This document shows positions 1 through 8,457 of a DNA stretch of 35,400 nucleotides, in pieces (position 1 is the stretch's first letter; every line of letters starts with the position of its first letter). Position numbers and translations under genes: made by a program. The notes under the pieces were generated by a model. The model searched no databases and was not told where the DNA came from. It was given only the letters and a program-made list of their open reading frames with translations. Source of the DNA: Tannerellaceae bacterium (GTDB lineage Bacteria > Bacteroidota > Bacteroidia > Bacteroidales > Tannerellaceae); the NCBI GenBank assembly GCA_031285925.1, contig JAITVG010000229.1, forward strand, positions 1 through 35,400, given 5' to 3'.

Positions 1-63
1 TATTCATCTATCAAATTCACGTTAAATAAATTAAAAATCATCTTTTCTCCAATAGAAACTCCT

Positions 64-71
64 TATCTTTG
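64..71 (+). promoter_or_regulatory. Bacteroidetes -7 element TAnnTTTG (TATCTTTG)
   Basis: tatctttg immediately upstream of the ATG at 78; matches the Bacteroidetes sigma-ABfr -7 consensus. Confidence 0.6.
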
Positions 72-77
72 CGAAAG

Positions 78-521
78 ATGAAGAAGATGTATACATATTT
101 ATTTGTTACGCTGATGGCCATTCTGGTATTTTACGGAGGGGCGGGAGTAAATATTGCGTCTTTTTGTTGCCAGGACTGCCGGTCGGAAGGATTGGAAGTA
201 TTAGCCGGCGATAAATGTTGCGAGATACACGGGCATAGCCATGAATTGGAACATGAAACGATAGAGCATGCTGATGTTTCCTTAAGTCATTCCAATGAGA
301 TGTGCTGCCGTATGAGCCGGATTTCTTTCGATTGGGGATTTGAAAAAGTTTCCGTCGAAAGTCCTCAACCTGTTACTTTAGATCTGCTGACCGATGACGG
401 GATATCAACTATATCCGTAATTCCGCTTCCTGTCGTTAAAGAAATAATGCCCGTAATACCTAAAGGGCCTCCACTCCCGCCCAGGGATTATCTTTCTACT
501 CTTACCACTCTTTTAATTTAA
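78..521 (+). CDS. Small exported Cys/His-rich protein, possibly HYC_CC_PP-like, metal-associated
   Basis: N-terminal hydrophobic signal, FCCQDC, KCCEIHGHSHELEH and CC motifs, C-terminal PPLPP; directly upstream of TonB receptor and HMA genes. ATG at 78 preferred over the TTG at 69. Confidence 0.6.
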   Translation: MKKMYTYLFVTLMAILVFYGGAGVNIASFCCQDCRSEGLEVLAGDKCCEIHGHSHELEHETIEHADVSLSHSNEMCCRMSRISFDWGFEKVSVESPQPVTLDLLTDDGISTISVIPLPVVKEIMPVIPKGPPLPPRDYLSTLTTLLI

Positions 522-623
522 CTTCCGTACAGTTTTGTAAGCCGTCGGCTTATAAAAGCTATGTCGTTTCTATAATGAACGCATGGCCCATAGAAAACAG
601 AAGTTAAATTCAGAAGAAAAAAA

Positions 624-2828
624 ATGTTGAAACAATTATATTTATGGATAGCCGGCTGTATCTTTTGCGCTTCACCCGCTTTGGCGGATGGAACAATTAA
701 AGGATATGTGCTGGATGAAGCCGAACAACCTGTTATCGGAGCAAATGTATATTGGGAAGGAACGCAAGAAGGAACTGCTTCCGATATCAATGGCTATTTT
801 GAACTGGAACAGAAAGAAAATACCCGCCGGTTGGCCGTTAGTTATATCGGATATGCAACTTCTGTGACAACGGTTGCAGATATGAGTACGCCTGTACGCA
901 TTATCCTGAAAGGAGAAATAGAACTGGAAGAGGTGCTTGTCAGTGAACGCCGGATGGGGACGATCGCATCGCGTACCAGCGTGTTGCAAACGCAAAAGAT
1001 CACTTTCGACGAGATTTGCCGGGCAGCCTGCTGCAACCTGGCGGAAAGTTTTGAAACAAATCCTTCAGTAGATGTATCTTATGCCGACGCAGCTACAGGA
1101 GCGCGCCAGATTAAATTATTGGGACTGTCGGGTACTTACGTACAGATGCTTACCGAGAATTATCCCAACTTCCGGGGTGCGGCATCGCTTTACGGTCTGG
1201 ACTATGTGCCCGGTGCATGGATGGAAAGTATTCAGGTATCCAAAGGGACGTCTTCCGTGAAAAACGGATACGAAGCCTTGGCCGGACAAATCAACGTGGA
1301 ATTTTAGAAACCTCCTACGGCGGATATATTTTCCGCAAACGCTTTTCTTAGCGATGCCGGACGTTACGAGGGAAACGCGGACGCCTCTTGGCATATCAAC
1401 GACAAAGTTTCGACCGGTCTGCTGGTTCACTATTCGAACGACAGTGAGCAACACGACGGCAACGACGACGGCTTCCTGGATATGCCCCTAAAGGAACAGG
1501 TGAATTTAATGAACCGCTGGTATCATATCACCAACAAATACGTCGCCCAGTATGGCGCTCGCTACCTGCATGAAAACCGTACGGGCGGACAGCTGACTAA
1601 ACTTCCGGATCCCTATCAGATCAAGTTTCGGACAAACCGTGTGGAAGGATATACCAAACAAGCATATATAATCGATCCCGACAAGGTGGAAAGCGCCGCG
1701 TTGATACTGTCCGGCTCCTATCACGAACAGCAGTCGATGTACGACCGTACACCATATAATGTATATCAGAACAACGTCTATGCAAGTTTGCTGTATGAAA
1801 AGGAATTTACACCGATGCATAGCCTAAGCACGGGATTGAGCCTGAATTACGACGGCTTCAATGAAAACCTGGTACAGTCTGCGCAGCGGCAACTCTACGA
1901 CCGTACGGAAGTTGTCCCCGGCGCCTACGTGCAATACACCCTGAACCTGAACGACAAACTCATCCTGCTTACCGGAATACGCGCGGATTACAGTTCCCTG
2001 TACGATTTCTTCGTTACTCCCCGCGTACATTTAAAGTACAATCCGACCGAATGGTTGCATGTCCGGGCTTCCGCAGGTAAGGGATTCCGTACACCCAATG
2101 TACTGGCGGAAAACAATTACCTGCTTTCCAGCAGCCGGAAGATGAAAATCGCCGACAATCTCGATCAGGAAGAAGCATGGAACACCGGTGTTAATCTATC
2201 CTTTTATATTCCGTTGTTTGGAAAGGAACTCACATTGAACGGAGAATGGTATTACACGAATTTTCTGAAACAGGTAGTCGTAGATATGGACAGCGACCCG
2301 CACGCCGTGCGCTTTTATAACCTGGCCGGGAAATCATATTCTAACAGCTATCAGGTGGAAGCTACCTACCCCTTCTTCAGGGGATTCACTCTCACGGCGG
2401 CCTACCGCTATACCGATGCGCAAACGGACTACAACACTGCGGAAGGCCTTAAAAGATTGAAGAAACCCTTGCTCAACGACTACAAGGGATTGATTACGGC
2501 CTCTTACCAAACACCGCTGAAGAAATGGCAATTCGACCTGACCGGCCAGTTCAACGGCGGCGGACGGATGCCGACTCCCGATAAGGCAAGCCCGCTATGG
2601 AATAATACTTTTGAATCCCATCAGGTATGGAATGCCCAAGTCACGAAGTACTTCCGTAAATGGTCGGTATATGTCGGTTCCGAAAACATGTTTAATTACA
2701 CGCAACCCAATCCGGTCATCGACGCAGCCACTCCACGTAGCGGCAATTTCGACGGCACAATGGTCTGGGGACCGGTTCACGGAAGGAAGATCTATATCGG
2801 TCTGCGTTTTAATATCCAACGTTTATAA
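624..2828 (+). pseudogene. TonB-dependent outer membrane receptor (carboxypeptidase-regulatory-like N-terminal domain, plug, beta-barrel) interrupted by an in-frame TAG at 1305-1307
   Basis: ORFs 624..1307 and 1482..2828 are in the same frame and 1308-1481 is open in that frame (KPPTADIFSANAFLSDAGRYEGNADASWHINDKVSTGLLVHYSNDSEQHDGNDDGFLD), so the only lesion is the TAG; GYEALAGQINVEF plug motif and C-terminal barrel GRKIYIGLRFNIQRL. Confidence 0.85.
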
Positions 2829-2861
2829 ATAATAATTATTCACCATTTAATTCAAACAGTT

Positions 2862-3176
2862 ATGAAACGAGTTATTTTAGTTATGATGTGCGCACTTTGC
2901 GCTTTTTCCTTCACTTATGCCCAAGATGCAAAAGAGAAGAAGAACAACAAGAAAACAGTGACTTTCGCAATCGAAGGTATGCACTGCGCGGATTGTGTGA
3001 AAAAGATAGAAAAGAACATCGCATTCGAAAAGGGAGTAACCGACCTTAAATGCGATCTGCCGACTAAAAAGGCGGAAGTAACCTACCGCGCGGACAAAAC
3101 GACGGAAGATAAAATCGCCGCCGCTTTTCAAAAGATCGGTATGGAAGCAACTGCGGTGAAAGGCGAAAGCAAGTAG
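2862..3176 (+). CDS. Exported heavy-metal-associated (HMA) domain protein
   Basis: Signal peptide then VTFAIEGMHCADCVKKIEKNI (GMxCxxC HMA motif). Confidence 0.85.
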   Translation: MKRVILVMMCALCAFSFTYAQDAKEKKNNKKTVTFAIEGMHCADCVKKIEKNIAFEKGVTDLKCDLPTKKAEVTYRADKTTEDKIAAAFQKIGMEATAVKGESK

Positions 3177-3179
3177 AAA

Positions 3180-3280
3180 AAATCATCTAATTGCCTTTGC
3201 AAAACCATTTAGATGATTTTAAAAATCATTTAGATGGTTTTGGAAAGGCATTTAGACAATTTTCGGAAAACATTTAGATG
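3180..3280. repeat. Four CATTTAGAYR units spaced 21/22/22 bp plus a hairpin, between convergent genes
   Basis: CATTTAGATG at 3206, 3227, 3271 and CATTTAGACA at 3249; AAATCATCTAA (3180-3190) is the reverse complement of TTAGATGATTT (3209-3219). Confidence 0.7.
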
Positions 3281-3282
3281 GA

Positions 3283-4128
3283 TTATCCGTTCAACAATTT
3301 ATACTCTTCTTCCTCTGATGGGGGGATCAGATCTTCAGGCAAATCGGATACACCGAAATTCTTATAATCGGTCAGCAGATTGCCTGCATCTTTTTCGGCT
3401 TCGGTCTTTTCAACCATCTGGGTTTCCATGCCTTCGGCCGCTTCATGTATATCTTCGGCAATAAATATGTACTTGCCGTACCATTTATTAAAGGTGTCGG
3501 CGTCCAATTCCATTTCAGTCATCAATAAATCACGAACGGCCGGTTCCAACGCTTCGGCAGCAATAGCGCTTTGACGAGCGGCGCTATACTTGCGCATCGT
3601 GGTTTGCCATTCTTTTCTCAATTCGGGAATTTCTTTTATCCCCTGCCCGATAACATGAGGCCCCAAGTCTTTTACGGGTTTGATATAAGAAAAGGCTTTC
3701 AATCCCAAATTGGGAAGCGCCAAAGCCGCAGTTGCCGTTTGCAAGCTAAGCGCAGTAGCGTCCAGCGCAATTTGCGTGCCGATAAGGACAGCATGTGCCG
3801 CCTGCCACCGTCCCATACCTTCGCTCAGAAATTTATTGCCGACCGAATCGATCATGCACTTCAAAAGATAGTCTTTACCTCCTGCGGAAAAAGCAACTTC
3901 CCGGTATTGATACGTTGCAAGATCGGATCTGTAAGTCGAAATCAAGTTATACAGCGAATCGCAGGACGACAGGTAGGCATCGATGTCTTTATCACCCGAC
4001 GGCTTCGGCATTTCCCATACAAACGTCTTTTCCTTCTTACTTTTTTTCTGGGCGACCACAGACTCCGGAAATACAAGTAACAATCCTAATACTGCCGCAA
4101 AGGCAACTAATACATGTTTAGTTCTCAT
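3283..4128 (-). CDS. Exported protein of unknown function (last gene of the tubulin-like operon)
   Basis: Start MRTKHVLVAFAAVLGLLLVFPESVVAQ looks like a signal peptide; same-strand tight cluster. Confidence 0.7.
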   Translation of the reverse strand: MRTKHVLVAFAAVLGLLLVFPESVVAQKKSKKEKTFVWEMPKPSGDKDIDAYLSSCDSLYNLISTYRSDLATYQYREVAFSAGGKDYLLKCMIDSVGNKFLSEGMGRWQAAHAVLIGTQIALDATALSLQTATAALALPNLGLKAFSYIKPVKDLGPHVIGQGIKEIPELRKEWQTTMRKYSAARQSAIAAEALEPAVRDLLMTEMELDADTFNKWYGKYIFIAEDIHEAAEGMETQMVEKTEAEKDAGNLLTDYKNFGVSDLPEDLIPPSEEEEYKLLNG

Positions 4129-4159
4129 AATTGATATTGTTTTAATTGTTAATAAAATA

Positions 4160-5533
4160 TTATTCAAATACTATTTCTGTCGTTGTACTGCTGATGGCAT
4201 ACGATTCTTTGTCGCCAAAAAAATAAAGGTAAGCCGGTGGCGCAGTTTCAAAAACCAGACGGAACGAACCGTCATCGCGCGTAAGCCCCAACGGTTCATC
4301 CTTTTTATTTGTCTTCGGCTTCTTTTCCGTAGCCGATGCGTAAATCGGGATTCCTCCCCCACCGGGATGTTTACCGGTGATTACCTGATACTGCACCAAT
4401 ACGGTGTCTTCCTTCATATTCAGCGGATGATTATCCAGTTTTGTGTCTAATGTTGTAATACGTTCGGCATATATCGACGCGCCGGGTGCGTATTCCAACA
4501 CCTTTTGATAAGCGCGGATAGCTCCACGCAAGTAGACAAATACACTATCGGCTGTAAATCCTTCTTCGCGTTCAATTCTTGCTCCTTGCCTTTCGAACTT
4601 TTCGGCATAAAACAGAAATCTGCGCGCCGAACTCATTTTACCCAATCGTTCTTCCAGTTCGCCTCTTCGATCTATCGGACAATTCACATGGCTCCGCGCG
4701 TCCTCCCAGGCATTGGCGGCCGCGAAAAAGTCGGATTCGTTTTCTTTGGCCACCGCTTTGGCCACCACCTCATCGAATGAGAGTTCTTTCTCGATTACCT
4801 TCACATTGCTTACAACCGTATAACTATACGATTTCTTATATTCCAAATCCCCTCCCAGGTCAATGGGAATAGCCGTGCGGTTATCTACCTTTATATTGAA
4901 TACCGGATGTTTTACAAAAGTGGTTGTCGGCATTGCCTCATCAAGCGAGAAGGCGATACTGTATTCCGTCAGTACGCCGTCCCGGTTTATCGAAGCCGTC
5001 ATATTCGTCCCGTTCATTGTCACAGCCTCTCCGTTCGAGAAGCAGACGGCGCCGTTGCATTCAATGGTAAGCTTCTGTACTTCGGACAAGAATGTCACTT
5101 TGGCCGCTTTTGATTCGGGATACACGCGGTCGCCATTCCTTTCGATCGTGAGGAAGTTTTCGTTAAACGTACCCACATAGGCTTTCCCTTCCCACAGCGT
5201 GAGCTTCGCCTCTTCCTGTCCTGCCGGTAAACGGAGTATCAGCGTTGTTTTAATAAACTCATCTTCATAATCTTCAGGGAAAGCATAATCAATCGTGTAA
5301 CAGAATGTCCCGTCCTCCGCCGCTGTTTTTACGCCCTCTTCTTCTCCCGAACTATGCTGCATGGTCATTTTATCGCTATTGGAATAAACGATAATCTTCA
5401 CCCGGCCGGGAGCAACAGTGATTGCCGGATCTTCCTTAAAGTCGATAAACGTGGTTCTTTGCGCATGTGCATCCATCCCTGCTACCCCTGTGAGGAGTAT
5501 CAATAATACAATATGAAATATCTGTTGCATCAT
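4160..5533 (-). CDS. Exported protein of unknown function, helical TPR-like middle region and beta-rich C-terminal domain
   Basis: Signal peptide MMQQIFHIVLLILLTGVAGMDAHAQ; long continuous ORF in operon. Confidence 0.75.
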   Translation of the reverse strand: MMQQIFHIVLLILLTGVAGMDAHAQRTTFIDFKEDPAITVAPGRVKIIVYSNSDKMTMQHSSGEEEGVKTAAEDGTFCYTIDYAFPEDYEDEFIKTTLILRLPAGQEEAKLTLWEGKAYVGTFNENFLTIERNGDRVYPESKAAKVTFLSEVQKLTIECNGAVCFSNGEAVTMNGTNMTASINRDGVLTEYSIAFSLDEAMPTTTFVKHPVFNIKVDNRTAIPIDLGGDLEYKKSYSYTVVSNVKVIEKELSFDEVVAKAVAKENESDFFAAANAWEDARSHVNCPIDRRGELEERLGKMSSARRFLFYAEKFERQGARIEREEGFTADSVFVYLRGAIRAYQKVLEYAPGASIYAERITTLDTKLDNHPLNMKEDTVLVQYQVITGKHPGGGGIPIYASATEKKPKTNKKDEPLGLTRDDGSFRLVFETAPPAYLYFFGDKESYAISSTTTEIVFE

Positions 5534-5543
5534 ACGATCAGAT

Positions 5544-6545
5544 TTACAAGTCGATTACAAAATCACCCGTAGTGAAGATTTCTTCCTTAGCGATTTCTTC
5601 CGTACGGTTGCTGTTCATCCAGCGCGGTTGCCAGGTACGCACATGAATCTGCACCTCATCTTTGTTGCGAAAATCCCATAGCATAAACAGATAGCCGTCA
5701 TCACTGTATCCACTGCTATTCGCGTAAAGCTGATGCACCGTCACTCCATAAAAGCCTTCCATCTTCGGATTCGGATGCTTGACAACCTTAACTTCATCAA
5801 AATTCACATTGATCCATTTGTTTACGGCAAAGCTGCGTTTCAGGTTGGCAATGTATTCCTGCTTGCCCTGCTTCTTGTAAGTTACCTTATCGTATGTAAC
5901 TCCCGCTCCGTCGGTCTTCTTCACTTTAGTCACCACTCCGGTGATGATCAAAGCGTCCTCGCTGAATATGTTTTCCAAAAACACGATGTCTTCTTCATTG
6001 TAGGCCGTGCGAAACTGCTCTACGTAGGAAAGTATCTCCTGCCGGCGGGCTACTTCCGTCACTGTCTTTCCCTTTTTCATCACGTCCTGATAGATCGTGG
6101 TACTTAATGTAAAATTCAAACGTTCAATCTTTCCGTTCGCATCATAATTGATCACAGCTTCCTGGTAATTATCATCCAATGTTTCTCCCATCGGTTTAAT
6201 GATCAACGGGATCCGGCGTACCTGATAGCCACTGCCGTTATTGAGGCACGACTGAAGCACTTCCGATTCGTTGCAATAGAAATGTGTATTCTCCCATAGC
6301 GCATTCAAGCCCCGTTCGGCTGTTTCGGAGAGTTCCATGAGTGCCAGATTCAAGGCTCTGTTTTCCTTAAATGCCCGGTTGATTTCCGTAAGCAATCTGC
6401 CGGTAGACATTTCTATTTTAGCCTTCAATCCTGCATTATACAAACCATCAACGATTTCCAGTTTAACGTCATCCTGGGCTTGAACGGGAAGTGCTATCAG
6501 TGCTATTGCAACTGCCAGCACCCAACTTAAAATAGTTCTTTCCAT
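5544..6545 (-). CDS. Exported protein, possible NTF2/SnoaL-like domain
   Basis: Signal peptide ending PVQAQ; segment EQFRTAYNEEDIVFLENIFSEDALIITGVVT resembles NTF2-like folds. Confidence 0.65.
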   Translation of the reverse strand: MERTILSWVLAVAIALIALPVQAQDDVKLEIVDGLYNAGLKAKIEMSTGRLLTEINRAFKENRALNLALMELSETAERGLNALWENTHFYCNESEVLQSCLNNGSGYQVRRIPLIIKPMGETLDDNYQEAVINYDANGKIERLNFTLSTTIYQDVMKKGKTVTEVARRQEILSYVEQFRTAYNEEDIVFLENIFSEDALIITGVVTKVKKTDGAGVTYDKVTYKKQGKQEYIANLKRSFAVNKWINVNFDEVKVVKHPNPKMEGFYGVTVHQLYANSSGYSDDGYLFMLWDFRNKDEVQIHVRTWQPRWMNSNRTEEIAKEEIFTTGDFVIDL

Positions 6546-6588
6546 TATCTTATCTTTTTACCTGTTAATTATTCAGTAACTATCTTTC

Positions 6589-7593
6589 TCATTTTATTCC
6601 TGTTTTCTTTTCGGGGGTTGTATTTTCCCCATTCAGTTCGCCAAACAGTGATGAGATATTGTGTGTAGGGACAAACAGGGTGATGTCGCCTGCTATGGTA
6701 CCTTTCTTTTCGCCCAAAAGCGCGTAAGGCACCTCAACATTCATCACATGATTATATTTCAACACCGTGTTTACGGCAAACACATACGCTTTCACACAGT
6801 CGGTATCCAATGCTTCAATGCCTGCATACAGCCTGCAACCACGAACTTCCGCATACTTTATCCACGAACGCAGCGGAACCGTAAACCGATCCTTTTTCAA
6901 TCCGTACCGGCGAACCGTAAGATCGACCGACAGATCACAATCCATCTCTCCGGAGAGCAGAAGGTTGAACACACTCTCCGCCGGATGATCCTTGCTGAAC
7001 ACCAACCGTTTGTTGCCCTTCACTTCTTCATAGTAAAGATGATTGTTGATTTCTTCCATATAATAGGCATCGCCTGTTTTCATATAATAACCGCTTGCCA
7101 ATTTCTTCAGTTCTCCGCCTGCAAGCGGCACCGACGGTTCCACATATCGTAATGTCGAGAGTTCCGAAACAAATGCATTTTCCAGCTCTTTCAGGTTCAT
7201 TCCGGTCAGCAACCGGCACGAAGCCGGGAAAGAAAGTTCGATCAGCAGCAGCGATTCATTCGCAAACGATACGGTATAACGGTTTTCCCTCTCGGAGAAG
7301 TTCATGGCTGTCTGTTCGTCGATAAGGTTCAAATGATGCAGACCGCCTTGAAGAATCCGTACATCGTCGCGTTCCATCCTTGATTTCCTTTCGGCAGCCG
7401 GCATGCTTTGGAGTTGAGTCAGGTAGCGTTCCGTAAAGTCGTAGGCCACAAGGGCATAAGGAATATCGGAAGAAACGGAAACTACCGACTCGCGGAGTTT
7501 TCCGGTTCCCCAATTTCCTGTTTGCTGTCCCCAAGCAATGAACGGGAACAGCAAAAGGAGCATACGGACAGTCTGAATAGCCGGCTTCCTCAT
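6589..7593 (-). CDS. Exported protein of unknown function
   Basis: Signal peptide MRKPAIQTVRMLLLLFPFIAWGQ; start ATG overlaps upstream stop as TAATG. Confidence 0.7.
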   Translation of the reverse strand: MRKPAIQTVRMLLLLFPFIAWGQQTGNWGTGKLRESVVSVSSDIPYALVAYDFTERYLTQLQSMPAAERKSRMERDDVRILQGGLHHLNLIDEQTAMNFSERENRYTVSFANESLLLIELSFPASCRLLTGMNLKELENAFVSELSTLRYVEPSVPLAGGELKKLASGYYMKTGDAYYMEEINNHLYYEEVKGNKRLVFSKDHPAESVFNLLLSGEMDCDLSVDLTVRRYGLKKDRFTVPLRSWIKYAEVRGCRLYAGIEALDTDCVKAYVFAVNTVLKYNHVMNVEVPYALLGEKKGTIAGDITLFVPTHNISSLFGELNGENTTPEKKTGIK

Positions 7594-8450
7594 TACGGAA
7601 TGATCACTTCTTTATTTCCATCGCTCTTATACCACGTACCGGTAGTGAGATGACCGTCCTCAAAGATACCAATCACCTTTTCGCCTGCTTTCGCTTCGCG
7701 CTTCTTCACATCGCGCGGTTCGATGATATGTGTGGTTTTAAATGTAAGCACTCCGTTATCATCGTTCATCAAGCCATTCTTCATGCGTCCTTTGTAGACG
7801 GCATAACCCAGGTCTTTGGTTATGATGCCGTTGCTATCGCCTCCATTACCGCCATTACCACTTTCAGATACAACAACTTCTATTTCAGCTTTTGTCTGTG
7901 AACGGTCTGCCACGGCTGCGATAATGGCTTTACCTGCTGCAAGCGCTGTAACGATACCATCCTGTGATACCGTAGCCACCGCTTCATTATCCGATTTCCA
8001 TACAATGGATTCATTCGCATTAGCGGGATGGCAATTGATATTCAACTGTTTCGTTTCATCCTTTTTCAGTTTCATATCCTGTGCCGTTTCCATAAATGTT
8101 ATGTCGGTTATATTTATTTTAGCTACGTTAATGGGATCCCCTCCCGGTTTCGGAGGAGGAGGTGGAGGAGAAGGAGGGTCACCACCCATAAACATAAAAC
8201 CGACCGCTCCGCCTCCCAAAATCACCACGGCCGCAATGATCCCGAATATCAGTTTCATGTTCGCACCTTTTTTAGGTGGAGGAACCATACGTAACGGTTC
8301 TTTACACTCTTCGCATACGAAATCCTGCGCAGCCCTTACAGCCTGTACTTCCTTACTTTCAAACTTCGGGCAGGGTTTTCCCTCTCCGTCTTTGTCTCGA
8401 TTGGTGCAGATACCATATTTGTATCTGTCGTGTTCACTCGATCTTGCCAT
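7593..8450 (-). CDS. Zinc-ribbon-like / TM helix / Pro-rich linker / Big_2-type Ig-like domain / MORN-like C-terminus
   Basis: CTNRDKDGEGKPCPKF..FVCEECKEPL; LIFGIIAAVVILGGGAVGFMFM; PPSPPPPPPKPGG; KKDETKQLNINCHPANANESIVWKSDNEAVATVSQDGIVTALAAGKAIIAA; YKGRMKNGLMNDDNGVLTF. Confidence 0.75.
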   Translation of the reverse strand: MARSSEHDRYKYGICTNRDKDGEGKPCPKFESKEVQAVRAAQDFVCEECKEPLRMVPPPKKGANMKLIFGIIAAVVILGGGAVGFMFMGGDPPSPPPPPPKPGGDPINVAKINITDITFMETAQDMKLKKDETKQLNINCHPANANESIVWKSDNEAVATVSQDGIVTALAAGKAIIAAVADRSQTKAEIEVVVSESGNGGNGGDSNGIITKDLGYAVYKGRMKNGLMNDDNGVLTFKTTHIIEPRDVKKREAKAGEKVIGIFEDGHLTTGTWYKSDGNKEVIIP

Positions 8451-8457
8451 AACTATT

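Noticed and set aside
1305-1484. Frameshift between two TonB receptor fragments
   Set aside because: Fragments are in the same frame; the lesion is a single TAG, not an indel
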